A program made the translations under genes and the position numbers. From contig JBBDRL010000088.1 in assembly GCA_040905505.1 (NCBI GenBank), positions 1-64,000 of the forward strand: a DNA stretch of 64,000 nt, given 5' to 3'. This document shows, piece by piece, positions 42,488 through 51,559 of this stretch. Numbering within the stretch: the first letter of the stretch is position 1; every line of letters begins with the position of its first letter. Source of the stretch: WHSP01 sp040905505. GTDB lineage: Bacteria > Gemmatimonadota > Gemmatimonadetes > Longimicrobiales > Longimicrobiaceae. The notes under the pieces were generated by a model, which was not told where the DNA came from, searched no databases, and saw nothing but the letters and a program-made list of their open reading frames with translations.

Positions 42488-42700
42488 ATGCGATCGATCC
42501 ATCAGGAAGTGCGCGAAACTGAGGCGCGGCGGCTGATGAAGGGGCCGCCTCGCGAGGTGGACCGAGCGGACTTCGACCCCGCGTACGATCCGTCGGCGCC
42601 GATCTCGTGCGAGGTCTGTGGGTCCGAGATGCACTATATCGCGGCGTGCAAGATCCTGTGTCCGAACTGTGGCTATCGGAGGGACTGCTCCGATCCATGA
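42488..42700 (+). CDS. Small zinc-ribbon protein (70 residues)
   Basis: The Cys pattern CEVCGSEMHYIAACKI followed by LCPNCGYRRDCSDP is a compact zinc ribbon; endings of the type CPNCGYxxDCSDP are, from memory, found in a widespread group of tiny uncharacterised proteins. The N-terminus is charged and helical. No clear ribosome-binding site precedes the ATG. It ends 31 bp before the ABC ATPase gene and may be cotranscribed with it. Confidence 0.7.
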   Translation: MRSIHQEVRETEARRLMKGPPREVDRADFDPAYDPSAPISCEVCGSEMHYIAACKILCPNCGYRRDCSDP

Positions 42701-42731
42701 AGAGCCGAATCTCTCCGGATTTTTGACGCGA

Positions 42732-43685
42732 GTGACTGACTCCGCAAGCAGCGCCGATCATCACGTGGACGTGGCGATTCTCTGCCGGGGGCTGCATAAG
42801 CGCTTCGGCAGTACGGTCGCGGTGCGCTCCGTCGACCTCGAGGTGCGCCGGGGCGAATGTTTCGGTCTGCTGGGTCCCAACGGCGCGGGCAAGACGACGA
42901 CGATCGAGATACTGGAGGGGCTTCAGAATGCCGACGCCGGCGAGGTGCGGATACTTGGTCTACGATGGGATCGCAATGCGACCGAGTTGCGTCCGCGGCT
43001 CGGCATCCAGCTCCAGGAGGCGGAGCTTCCGGAGCGCCTGACGGTGGAGGAGACGCTGCGGCTCTTCCGGGCACTGTACCCGCGCGGGCCGACGGTCGAG
43101 GACCTGATTCGACAGGTCGAGCTGGGTGAGAAGCGGATCGACCAGGTCCGGTTCCTATCGGGTGGGCAGCGCCAGCGCCTGTCACTGGCGTGCGCGATGG
43201 CAGGCGATCCCGACATCCTCTTCCTCGACGAGCCGACGACCGGGCTCGACCCGCAATCGCGCAGGCACATCTGGGATCTTTGTCGTAGTTTTCGAGCCCG
43301 GGGCGGGACGATCCTGCTCACCACGCACTTCATGGACGAGGCCGAGCGCTTGTCGGACCGGCTGGCGATCATGGACCACGGCGCGGTCCTGGTGGAGGGG
43401 ACGCCGCGTGATCTGATTGCGAGCCTGGGTGGTGATCACGTGGTCGAGTTCGGCAGTACGCTTACGCTGGCGACGGATGAGCTGATGCGATTGCCGGCTG
43501 TGACGCGGGTGGATGCTACGGGGAATCGGCAGCGGCTGGCCACGCGGGAGCCCCATCGAACCATCCCTGCGCTCTACCTGCTCATCAGCGGGCGGGACGG
43601 CGAGCTGACCGAATTGAATACGCACAACGCTACGCTGGACGACGTCTTTCTCGCGCTGACGGGCAGGCAGCTTCGTGACGCGTAG
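42732..43685 (+). CDS. ABC transporter ATP-binding protein (exporter type)
   Basis: About 317 residues. Walker A LLGPNGAGKTTTIEIL, signature LSGGQRQRLSLACAMAGDP, Walker B ILFLDEPTTGLDPQSRR and the H-loop TTHFMDEAERL are all present, as in DrrA/CcmA-type ATPases. A C-terminal extension of about 90 residues is typical of drug or polysaccharide exporters. It pairs with the ABC-2 permease that follows. The GTG at 42732 is the best N-terminal choice but has no clear ribosome-binding site; a TTG at 42723 is possible. Confidence 0.92.
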   Translation: MTDSASSADHHVDVAILCRGLHKRFGSTVAVRSVDLEVRRGECFGLLGPNGAGKTTTIEILEGLQNADAGEVRILGLRWDRNATELRPRLGIQLQEAELPERLTVEETLRLFRALYPRGPTVEDLIRQVELGEKRIDQVRFLSGGQRQRLSLACAMAGDPDILFLDEPTTGLDPQSRRHIWDLCRSFRARGGTILLTTHFMDEAERLSDRLAIMDHGAVLVEGTPRDLIASLGGDHVVEFGSTLTLATDELMRLPAVTRVDATGNRQRLATREPHRTIPALYLLISGRDGELTELNTHNATLDDVFLALTGRQLRDA

Positions 43686-43724
43686 GATGGGCGTAGTCGC
43701 CGGAGGGTGGCGTGGAGAGGTCGA

Positions 43725-44762
43725 ATGGCCACGATGAGCCCCCTCAGGGAGCTCGTGTTGATGAAGATGCGCACCTTCATCCGCGAGCCCGAGGCGCTGT
43801 TCTGGACGTTCGGGTTTCCCATCCTGCTGGCGATCGGGCTCGGGCTGGCCTTCCGGGAAGATCCCGATCCTCCGCCGACCCCGATCGGGATCGAGTTGGG
43901 GACGGTGGGCGAAGCTCACGAGGCCGCGATCGAGGCGTCGCCAGGCCTGGAAGTGGTCCGGCTCGGGCGGGCGGCGGCCGACCGAGCCTTGCGCACGGGG
44001 GACCTCGCGGTCGTCCTGAGCGGCGACGACAGGCTGGTCTTTCGCTACGATCCGGCCCGTCCGGAGAGCCGCGAGGCGCGATTGCTGGCGGATGCGGCCG
44101 TCCAGGCGGGGGCGGGCGGCACTCGACCCGTGGTAGTGGGCGACGATCCCCAGCGTCAGCCCGGCAGCCGCTACATCGACTGGCTCATCCCGGGGCTGAT
44201 CGGGCTCAACCTCATGAGCACCGGCTTATGGGGGATCGGATTCGGCATCGTACACATGCGGCAGAAGAAGCAGCTCAAGCGCCTCGTGGCCACCCCGATG
44301 CGCCGAAGCGACTTCCTGCTGTCACAGATCGTTGCCCGCCTCGGCTTTCTCCTGCTCGAGGTGCCGCCCATCATCATCTTCGCTTGGCTCGCGTTTGGCG
44401 TGGAGATAACGGGGTCGCTCCTGTCGCTGTCGCTCGTCGTGCTCGCCGGGGCCTTCACCTTCGCCGGACTCGGTCTGCTCGCCTCCTCACGAGCCCGCAC
44501 GGTCGAGGGAGTCAGTGGAATCAACAACGTCGTCATGCTACCGATGTTCGTGTTGTCCGGCGTGTTCTTCTCCGCCAGCCGCTTCCCCGACGCCATGCAG
44601 CCCATCATCCACGCTCTGCCGCTGACGGCGCTGATCGACGCGCTACGAGCGATTTACAACGAGGGCGTGGCGATCACCGCGCTTGGTGGCGAGCTTGCCG
44701 TTCTGCTCGTCTGGACGGCTGCCTCCTTCACACTGGCCCTGAGGCTGTACCGATGGCAGTGA
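43725..44762 (+). CDS. ABC-2 type transporter permease
   Basis: A 345-residue membrane protein. One helix near the N-terminus (LFWTFGFPILLAIGLGLAF) is followed by an extracytoplasmic domain of about 120 residues, then five helices (from YIDWLIPGLIGLNLMSTGLW). The internal VHMRQKKQLKRLVATPMRR segment is the ABC-2 coupling loop. It forms the membrane half of the exporter whose ATPase ends 39 bp upstream. GAGAGG precedes the ATG at 43725. Substrate unknown. Confidence 0.92.
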   Translation: MATMSPLRELVLMKMRTFIREPEALFWTFGFPILLAIGLGLAFREDPDPPPTPIGIELGTVGEAHEAAIEASPGLEVVRLGRAAADRALRTGDLAVVLSGDDRLVFRYDPARPESREARLLADAAVQAGAGGTRPVVVGDDPQRQPGSRYIDWLIPGLIGLNLMSTGLWGIGFGIVHMRQKKQLKRLVATPMRRSDFLLSQIVARLGFLLLEVPPIIIFAWLAFGVEITGSLLSLSLVVLAGAFTFAGLGLLASSRARTVEGVSGINNVVMLPMFVLSGVFFSASRFPDAMQPIIHALPLTALIDALRAIYNEGVAITALGGELAVLLVWTAASFTLALRLYRWQ

Positions 44763-44787
44763 ACTGCTCACGCGCTCTCAGGAAATC

Positions 44788-47700
44788 ATGAGCACCACTT
44801 CAGGCAAGATGGACCCCGTCCCGACGGACGTCCGCCACGGTCTCGTCGACGATCTGTGTACGCTGTTGGCCGACAGCGAAGAGGGTGACGCGACGCTGCT
44901 CTGCGGCTTCGCGCGCGAGTTCTTCGCCAAAGTGCCGCCGCAGCTCGTCGGCGAGCGCTCGGTCGCGGACCTGGCGGCCCTGACGCGGGGTGCATTCGAG
45001 TTCCTCCGGAATGCGCGCGACGATCGGGCGAACGTTCAGATCGTCAATCCGGAGGAGGAGGGTTGGACCGGGCCAGTGACGGTGATCCGGGCTGAGGTCG
45101 GTGATCGGCCCTTCATCGTCGACACGATCCGTGAGTTCCTGAGCGCCGAAAGCCTCCCGATCCACCATTATATCTATCGCGTCATCGGAATCGAGCGGGA
45201 CGCAGACGGGCGCCTCACGGAGGTCGGCGAACCCTCGCAGGCGAGGCCCCGGTCCTTCATCCACTGCGAGATCCCGGTCATCGGCGAGGTCGACCGGCGG
45301 GAAGAGATCCGGGGCGAGGTGGAGCGCCGCCTAACGGACGTGATCGCCGCGACCGACGATTTCGGGACCATGCTGGACGCGCTCGAGCAGACCGTGCAGC
45401 TCGTCCGTGGCTACGCCGAGGACCTGCCCGATCGATCGGCGGAGTTCGACGAGATCGTCGATTTCCTCGGCTGGCTGAGCGACGGCAACTTCGTCTTCCT
45501 GGGCTATCGCTCTTACAAGATCGCAGGCGGGGACGGTGACCGCACGATCACCGTCGAGGCCGGGAGCGGTCTGGGAATCCTGCGGGAGGAAGAGCAGTCG
45601 CGCTGGGCGGACGGGGTCCCGCTGAAGGACGTCCCTGAGCAGCTCCGCCGGCGCGTCCTGGAAGGGCCGGTGCTCATCACGAGCAAGACGAACGCGGAGT
45701 CGACGGTCCATCGTCGGGCTCGGATGGACTACGTCGGCGTGAAGAAGCTGTCCGCGTCAGGAGAGGTCGTCGGGGAGCACCGGTTCCTGGGGCTCTTCAC
45801 GTCGAAGGCGTACTCCGAGCATGCCGACAGCATCCCGATTCTGCGCAGGAAGCTGGAGGGAATCCTCCGCGAATCCGGAGCGGCGCCGGGGTCGCACGAC
45901 TTCAAGGAGATCATCACGATCTTCAACTCGATGCCTAAAGAGGACCTCTTCCAGGCATCGATCGAGGAGCTCGGGCGGGAGGTCCAGACCGTACTCAGCC
46001 TGCTGTTTTCCGACGAGGTTCAGGTATCGCTCCGACCCGATCCTCTCGGAAGGGGGGTCAGCGTGATGGTGATCCTCCCGCGTGGCCGATTCAGCGGAGA
46101 GGTTCGGCATCGCATCCAGGACGTGCTGACGCGGCGCTTTCAGGGGTCCATTCTGAATTACCACCTCGCGATGAGCGCCGGCGACCAGGCGCGGCTCCAC
46201 TTCTACGTCTCCTCCTCGGTCGACTTCGACGCGAGTAAAGCGGCTGAGGAGCTCACCGTCGAAGTCCGCAGGATCATTCGGTCCTGGGACGACCGCCTGC
46301 TCGACGAGCTGACCCAGCGAATGGGCGACGCTCGTGCGGCGCAGGCCCAGACTCTAGTGGCGCTCTACGGCCCCGCATTCCACGACGAATACCGCGCGGC
46401 GACGCTCCCGGAGATCGCCGTTCAGGACCTGCAAGAATTCGAGCGATTGCGCGCCGAAGGGGGCAAGGTTGCGATCACGCTGCGCGAGCCGCGCGGCCGT
46501 GGCCGCGCTGAGGCGTTCCGCGGGGTCACCGTCCTCAAGCTTTATCTGGTCGAAGAGCGCCTCGTGCTGTCGGACTTCATGCCGATCCTGGATCACGCCG
46601 GGGTCCGCGTGCTCGAGGTCACCCCGTTCTCGATCACCGGGGAGGGGCTGCCTGACCTGATGATCTACTCGTTCGCCGTGCAGGACCCTGGCGGCGAGCG
46701 GATCCCGCAAGACCTCAGTGCGCTGCTGGCGGAGGCGCTCCTCGCGGTTCGGCGCGGCGATACGCCCAACGATCCGTTCACGGCGCTCGTATTGCTCGCC
46801 GGTTTGCGCTGGCGGGAAGTGGACGTGATCCGCACCTACGGCAACTACGCCTTCCAGACCGGCCTGGTGCCGACACGCTACGCCACGGCCCGGGCGCTCG
46901 CCCGGCATCCCGAACTCGCCCGTCTGCTCGTCGAGTACTTCCGCGCCCGGTTCGACTCGGAGGGCCTTGCGGGCGGTTCCCCCGAGATGCTCGACCGCGG
47001 GCTCTCGGCGCTCCGCGGCGCCATCGGCGGCGCGCTCGATACAGTCACGACGCTGGCGGACGACCGCGCCATACGCCGGGTCGTCAGTCTCATCGAGGCG
47101 ACCGTTCGCACGAACTACTTCAAACACGGCGGCGCCGATCCCAACGTCCGAAGCGGGGGCGTTCCGTACATCTCCATCAAGATCCGCTCGGCAGACGTCG
47201 AGGAGCTGCAGCGAAGTCGTCTACTGTTCGAGATCTTCGTCTACTCGTCGAGGATGGAGGGCGTCCACCTCCGCGGCGCCAGCGTCTCCCGTGGCGGGCT
47301 CCGGTGGTCGGACAGGCCCGACGACTTCCGCACCGAGGTCCTCGGGCTCGTCCAGACGCAGATCGTAAAGAATGCCGTCATCGTCCCGGGCGGCTCTAAG
47401 GGAGGCTTCGTCACCAAGCGGATCCTGGATGAGCGCGAGGAAATGGCCGAGGAGGCGGCCGAGCAGTATCGCACGTTGATCCGCGGGATGCTCGATCTCA
47501 CCGATAATCTCACGGACGGCGAAATCGTCCCGCCCGCAGGCGTCGTCCGCTACGATCCGGACGATCCCTACCTGGTCGTTGCGGCTGACAAGGGTACCGC
47601 GCACCTTTCCGATGTGGCGAACGCCGTCGCCGCGGAGTACGACTTCTGGCTGGCCGACGCCTTCGCCTCCGGGGGCTCGTACGGCTACGATCACAAGAGG

Positions 47701-49689
47701 GAGGGGATCACCGCGCGGGGCGCATGGGAATGTGTTCGCCGGCACTTCCGAGAGCTCGGCAAGGACATTCAGACGGAGCCGTTCACTGTGGTGGGGATCG
47801 GGGATATGAGTGGAGACGTGTTCGGCAATGGAATGTTGCTGTCGCGACAGATCCGCTTGGTAGCGGCGTTCGATCACCGGCACATCTTCATCGACCCGAA
47901 CCCCGATCCGGAGATCTCCTACGTGGAGCGGGAGCGGCTCTTCCGGTTGGGGCGGTCGAGCTGGGAGGATTACGACCGGTCGAAGCTCTCGGCGGGGGCG
48001 ATGATCGTGCCGCGCGCCTCGAAGGAAGTGACGCTGACGGTTGAGGCGCGCGAAGCGCTGAGCCTGGAGCAAGCGGATTCCCGGCTGGACGGTGAGGCTC
48101 TGGTGCGGGCGGTCCTGAAGGCGCCGGTGGAGCTGCTCTGGAACGGAGGAATCGGAACGTACGTCAAGGCGGCGGATGAGACCTCGGCGGACATTGGCGA
48201 CCCGGCTAGCGACCCGGTGCGGATCAATGCCGAGGACGTGCGGTGCCGGGTGGTGGGGGAGGGCGGGAACCTCGGTCTGACTCAGCGAGGGCGGATCACG
48301 TATGCGCTTCGCGGGGGGCGGATCAACACGGACGCGCTCGACAATTCAGCCGGCGTCGACATGTCCGATCACGAGGTGAACCTGAAGATTCTGCTGGCGC
48401 CGCTGGTAAAGGCAGACACGATGACGTTCGAGGAGCGTAACCGGCTGCTCGTGGAGATGACGGACCAGGTCTCGGCGCTCGTGCTCCGGAACAACGAGAC
48501 GCAATCCCTGGCCGTCTCGCTGGACGAGGCGCGTAGCGCGGAGGAGCTGGCGGATTTCGCCGCGCTCATCACCGCCTTCGAGCGCGACCGGCTGCTCGAG
48601 CGTTCGTCGGAAGGGATCCCGAGCAGCGATGAGATACAGGAGCGGTCGCGCGACGGGATCGGACTCTCACGGCCGACGCTCTGTGTGCTGCTCGCCTATT
48701 CCAAGCTGCACGCCCACTCGCACCTGCTCGGCTCCGCCGTGCCCGACGATTCGGCCGCCGAGCAGTACCTGATCGACTATTTCCCGCCCGCCGCCGTGGA
48801 GGCGGCCGGCACCGGCGGCCTTCGGGAGCACAGGCTGCGGCGGGAGATCGTGGTGACCCAGCTCGTCAACGATCTGGTGGATCTGATGGGCGCGTCGTTC
48901 CTGCATCGCGTGGCGCGAGATACGGCGCGCCCGCCCGAGGCCGTAGTGGCCGCCTGGTACGTGGCGAGCCGGATCTCCGGCGCCGCGGAGATCCGCGCCG
49001 ATCTGCTACGTATGGAGTCTACCCATCCGGCCCGCACGGTGTACCGCTGGGTTTTCGGGTTGGCGAGGGTACTCGAGCGGACGACGCGATGGACCTTGTC
49101 GAACGTAGAGCCGAATGCCCCGATGCGAACGGTGATCGAGGATCTCCACGGGGGGCTCGGCCGATTACGGAGCGATTTCGCCCGCGTCGTCACGGGCGAG
49201 GACCGGGTCCTGTTCGAGGCGCGACTCCAGGAGCTCGAGGACCTGGGGGTCGAGCGACGCTTCGCCGAGCGCCTCATCACCCTTCGCTTCCTCCCGGAGC
49301 TGCTGGACATCCTCAGAATCGCGCGGGAGTCCGAAACCGATCCGCTCGAGACGGCCGAGGCGTACTACCTGATTGCGGAGCAACTCGGTGTGGGCTGGGT
49401 GCAGCAGGTCCTTCGCGGGACGCCGCGGGACGAGCTCTGGGAGAAGCGGCTGACCCAGGCGATCATCGCCGATCTGCAGCGGGCCCACCGCACGATCGCT
49501 CGGCGCCTGCTGGAACACCGGCCCGCCGACGTGCCGATCGCCAAGCGCCTGACGGCCTTCGAAGCGGAGCGCACGCGGGAATCCAACCACTACCGGGAGC
49601 TGCTCGACGAGCTCCAGGCGGCAGATGAGCCGCCGCTCGCCGGCTGTGCAGTGGCCGTGAGGGGACTGCTCGATCTCGCGGAGCGGTGA
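44788..49689 (+). CDS. NAD-specific glutamate dehydrogenase, large (about 180 kDa) type
   Basis: A 1633-residue enzyme that interconverts glutamate with 2-oxoglutarate, ammonia and NADH. This large class carries long regulatory N- and C-terminal regions around a central GDH core. The core is visible from about residue 834: RGGLRWSDRPDDFRTEVLGL, then IVPGGSKGGFVTK near 865, and later VAADKGTAHLSDVANA and GNGMLLSRQIRLVAAFDHRH. The length and the closing helical region fit intact family members. AGGA precedes the ATG. A downstream succinate-semialdehyde dehydrogenase may draw on the same glutamate/GABA pool, but a scaffold gap separates them. Confidence 0.96.
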   Translation: MSTTSGKMDPVPTDVRHGLVDDLCTLLADSEEGDATLLCGFAREFFAKVPPQLVGERSVADLAALTRGAFEFLRNARDDRANVQIVNPEEEGWTGPVTVIRAEVGDRPFIVDTIREFLSAESLPIHHYIYRVIGIERDADGRLTEVGEPSQARPRSFIHCEIPVIGEVDRREEIRGEVERRLTDVIAATDDFGTMLDALEQTVQLVRGYAEDLPDRSAEFDEIVDFLGWLSDGNFVFLGYRSYKIAGGDGDRTITVEAGSGLGILREEEQSRWADGVPLKDVPEQLRRRVLEGPVLITSKTNAESTVHRRARMDYVGVKKLSASGEVVGEHRFLGLFTSKAYSEHADSIPILRRKLEGILRESGAAPGSHDFKEIITIFNSMPKEDLFQASIEELGREVQTVLSLLFSDEVQVSLRPDPLGRGVSVMVILPRGRFSGEVRHRIQDVLTRRFQGSILNYHLAMSAGDQARLHFYVSSSVDFDASKAAEELTVEVRRIIRSWDDRLLDELTQRMGDARAAQAQTLVALYGPAFHDEYRAATLPEIAVQDLQEFERLRAEGGKVAITLREPRGRGRAEAFRGVTVLKLYLVEERLVLSDFMPILDHAGVRVLEVTPFSITGEGLPDLMIYSFAVQDPGGERIPQDLSALLAEALLAVRRGDTPNDPFTALVLLAGLRWREVDVIRTYGNYAFQTGLVPTRYATARALARHPELARLLVEYFRARFDSEGLAGGSPEMLDRGLSALRGAIGGALDTVTTLADDRAIRRVVSLIEATVRTNYFKHGGADPNVRSGGVPYISIKIRSADVEELQRSRLLFEIFVYSSRMEGVHLRGASVSRGGLRWSDRPDDFRTEVLGLVQTQIVKNAVIVPGGSKGGFVTKRILDEREEMAEEAAEQYRTLIRGMLDLTDNLTDGEIVPPAGVVRYDPDDPYLVVAADKGTAHLSDVANAVAAEYDFWLADAFASGGSYGYDHKREGITARGAWECVRRHFRELGKDIQTEPFTVVGIGDMSGDVFGNGMLLSRQIRLVAAFDHRHIFIDPNPDPEISYVERERLFRLGRSSWEDYDRSKLSAGAMIVPRASKEVTLTVEAREALSLEQADSRLDGEALVRAVLKAPVELLWNGGIGTYVKAADETSADIGDPASDPVRINAEDVRCRVVGEGGNLGLTQRGRITYALRGGRINTDALDNSAGVDMSDHEVNLKILLAPLVKADTMTFEERNRLLVEMTDQVSALVLRNNETQSLAVSLDEARSAEELADFAALITAFERDRLLERSSEGIPSSDEIQERSRDGIGLSRPTLCVLLAYSKLHAHSHLLGSAVPDDSAAEQYLIDYFPPAAVEAAGTGGLREHRLRREIVVTQLVNDLVDLMGASFLHRVARDTARPPEAVVAAWYVASRISGAAEIRADLLRMESTHPARTVYRWVFGLARVLERTTRWTLSNVEPNAPMRTVIEDLHGGLGRLRSDFARVVTGEDRVLFEARLQELEDLGVERRFAERLITLRFLPELLDILRIARESETDPLETAEAYYLIAEQLGVGWVQQVLRGTPRDELWEKRLTQAIIADLQRAHRTIARRLLEHRPADVPIAKRLTAFEAERTRESNHYRELLDELQAADEPPLAGCAVAVRGLLDLAER

Positions 49690-49741
49690 GGAAGGTGGGG
49701 GTGGCGAACAGATGGTCATCACCGCTTCATCGGTTAGATGG

Positions 49742-49796
49742 TCATCCCTGCGAATGCGGGGATCCAGTTCGATTTCAGCCATCCGCGCGGGGTCGC
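49742..49796. repeat. 55-bp sequence duplicated across the scaffold gap, left copy
   Basis: These 55 bases are identical to 49897-49951 on the other side of the N-run. The sequence contains the imperfect palindrome ATCCCTGCGAATGCGGGGAT. Exactly 55 identical bases ending at the gap on one side and beginning at it on the other suggests contig ends sharing a k-mer overlap. Confidence 0.9.
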
Positions 49797-49896
49797 NNNN
49801 NNNNNNNNNNNNNNNNNNNNNNNNNNNNNNNNNNNNNNNNNNNNNNNNNNNNNNNNNNNNNNNNNNNNNNNNNNNNNNNNNNNNNNNNNNNNNNNN
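49797..49896. other. Assembly gap, 100 N
   Basis: Exactly 100 ambiguous bases, the usual default for a gap of unknown length. Nothing can be read here. Because its flanks are identical, the true distance may be zero or negative, or the locus may hold further repeat copies. Confidence 0.99.
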
Positions 49897-49951
49897 TCAT
49901 CCCTGCGAATGCGGGGATCCAGTTCGATTTCAGCCATCCGCGCGGGGTCGC
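49897..49951. repeat. 55-bp sequence duplicated across the scaffold gap, right copy
   Basis: Identical to 49742-49796. It continues directly into a palindromic element and a tandem repeat array, so this side of the gap is repeat-rich, which explains why the assembly broke here. Confidence 0.9.
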
Positions 49952-49962
49952 CCTGCTACTGG

Positions 49963-49982
49963 ATTCCCGCTGGCGCGGGAAT
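49963..49982. repeat. Palindromic repeat ATTCCC-N8-GGGAAT
   Basis: The 20-mer ATTCCCGCTGGCGCGGGAAT is a perfect palindrome of the form ATTCCCN8GGGAAT, the pattern of the neisserial dRS3 repeat and similar elements in many environmental genomes. Here it leads into a 19-bp tandem array. Confidence 0.8.
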
Positions 49983-50120
49983 GACGTGGCGGGGCCGGAA
50001 TGACGTGGTGGGGTGGGAGTGACGCAGCAGGGCGGGAATGACGTGGCGGGCGGGCATGACGTGGTGGGGCGGGAATGACGCAGCAGGGCGGGCATGACGT
50101 GTTAACGTGGGAGTGATGCG
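49976..50120. repeat. Degenerate 19-bp tandem repeat array
   Basis: About seven units of roughly CGGGAATGACGTGGCGGGG run head to tail, with period 18-20 bp. ATGACG or GTGACG is the constant core, and GTGG alternates with CAGCA. It is extragenic, between the dehydrogenase genes. The same ATGACG units appear at the start of the window. Confidence 0.85.
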
Positions 50121-50169
50121 CCGGAGGCGATGACGGCTGGGATCCACCAGGTGAAGGAAGGAAATACCA

Positions 50170-51558
50170 TTGGCGATTGAGAGCAGAAACCCGGCAACCG
50201 GAGATCTGATCGAGGCGTACGAGGCGCTCTCGTCGGGCGAGCTGGATGAGAAGCTCGGGCGGGCGGCGTCCGCCTACGCGACGCATTCGAGCACCCGAAT
50301 GGCGGCGCGTTCGGAGCTTCTCGTCCGGGCGGCGGGGATCCTCGAGGCAGAGAAGCGGGATCTGGGCCGGCTGATGACGGAGGAGATGGGCAAGCCGATC
50401 ACGGCGGCGATCGCGGAGGCGGAAAAGTGCGCCTGGGTGTGCCGCTATTACGCCGAGAGCGCCCCGCGCTTCCTGGCGGACGAGGAGGTCGAGACAACCG
50501 CACGCCGCAGCTTCGTGCGGTACCGACCACTGGGTCCCGTGCTCGCGGTGATGCCCTGGAATTTCCCGTTCTGGCAGGTCTTCCGATTCGCGGCCCCGGC
50601 GCTGATGGCGGGGAACGTAGGGCTATTGAAGCACGCCTCGAACGTCCCCCGCTGCGCGCTGGCGATCGAGGATATCTTCAGGCGTGCCGGTGGTGCGGAA
50701 GGTGTGTTTCAGACCCTGCTCATCGAATCCAACCGAGTGGCCGACGTGATCGACGACCCGCGTGTCCGGGCCGTTACCCTCACCGGCAGCACGGGGGCGG
50801 GCGCTGCGGTCGCGGGGCGTGCGGGCAAGCGGATCAAGAAGACGGTGCTCGAGCTTGGCGGAAGCGATCCCTTCGTGGTGATGCCGAGCGCGGATCTGAG
50901 CGCGGCGATCGGAACGGCGGTGACCGCGCGAACAATCAATAACGGCCAGTCCTGCATCGCCGCCAAGCGGTTCATCGTCCACGATGCCGTCTACGACCGG
51001 TTCGTCGGAGGCTTGGTGGAGGGCCTGGCTCGCCTGCGAGTGGGCGACCCGCTGGATGAGTCGACCCAGGTCGGGCCGCTCGCTACCCCGGCGATCGTCG
51101 CGGAGGTGGAGGATCAGGTGAACCGTTCGATCCAGGCCGGCGCACGCCTGCTCACGGGCGGCGTGCGCCTCGAGCGGCCGGGCAACTACTATGCGCCGAC
51201 TGCGCTGGCCGAGATTCCCGCCGAGAGCGCGGCCGCGCGTGAGGAGATCTTCGGGCCGGTCGCGTCGATCTTCCGCGTCCACGATGTCGACGAGGCGATC
51301 GCGGCGGCGAACGACACCGTCTTCGGGCTCGGGAGCAGCGTCTGGACGAACGACGACCGCGAGCGTGATCGCCTTATCGAAGAGGTAGAGGCGGGCCAGG
51401 TCTTCGTCAACGCGATGGTCTCGTCGGATCCGCGCCTTCCGTTCGGCGGCGTGAAGGAGTCGGGCTACGGGCGGGAGCTGGGCGTCTGGGGAATCCGGGA
51501 GTTCGTCAACGTAAAGACGGTCTGGATCGGCGGCGAGTCCGCTGCTGCGACCGAGTAG
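50170..51558 (+). CDS. NAD(P)-dependent succinate-semialdehyde dehydrogenase-type aldehyde dehydrogenase
   Basis: A 462-residue aldehyde dehydrogenase. It shows VMPWNFPFWQVFRFAAPALM, the NAD-site GSTGAGAAVAG, the general base in VLELGGSDPF, the catalytic Cys in NNGQSCIAAKRFI, and the C-terminal LPFGGVKESGYGREL. Sequence features such as ESAPRFLADE and KHASNVPRCALAIE fit the short succinate-semialdehyde dehydrogenase subfamily (GabD/Sad-like). It probably oxidises succinic semialdehyde to succinate. A TTG start at 50170 with AAGGAAGG upstream is used. It converges on the glycan operon with one base between stop codons. Confidence 0.92.
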   Translation: MAIESRNPATGDLIEAYEALSSGELDEKLGRAASAYATHSSTRMAARSELLVRAAGILEAEKRDLGRLMTEEMGKPITAAIAEAEKCAWVCRYYAESAPRFLADEEVETTARRSFVRYRPLGPVLAVMPWNFPFWQVFRFAAPALMAGNVGLLKHASNVPRCALAIEDIFRRAGGAEGVFQTLLIESNRVADVIDDPRVRAVTLTGSTGAGAAVAGRAGKRIKKTVLELGGSDPFVVMPSADLSAAIGTAVTARTINNGQSCIAAKRFIVHDAVYDRFVGGLVEGLARLRVGDPLDESTQVGPLATPAIVAEVEDQVNRSIQAGARLLTGGVRLERPGNYYAPTALAEIPAESAAAREEIFGPVASIFRVHDVDEAIAAANDTVFGLGSSVWTNDDRERDRLIEEVEAGQVFVNAMVSSDPRLPFGGVKESGYGRELGVWGIREFVNVKTVWIGGESAAATE

Positions 51559-51559
51559 T

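Noticed and set aside
49686..50095. Open frames crossing the N-run
   Set aside because: They translate repeats and unknown bases; no protein can be claimed.
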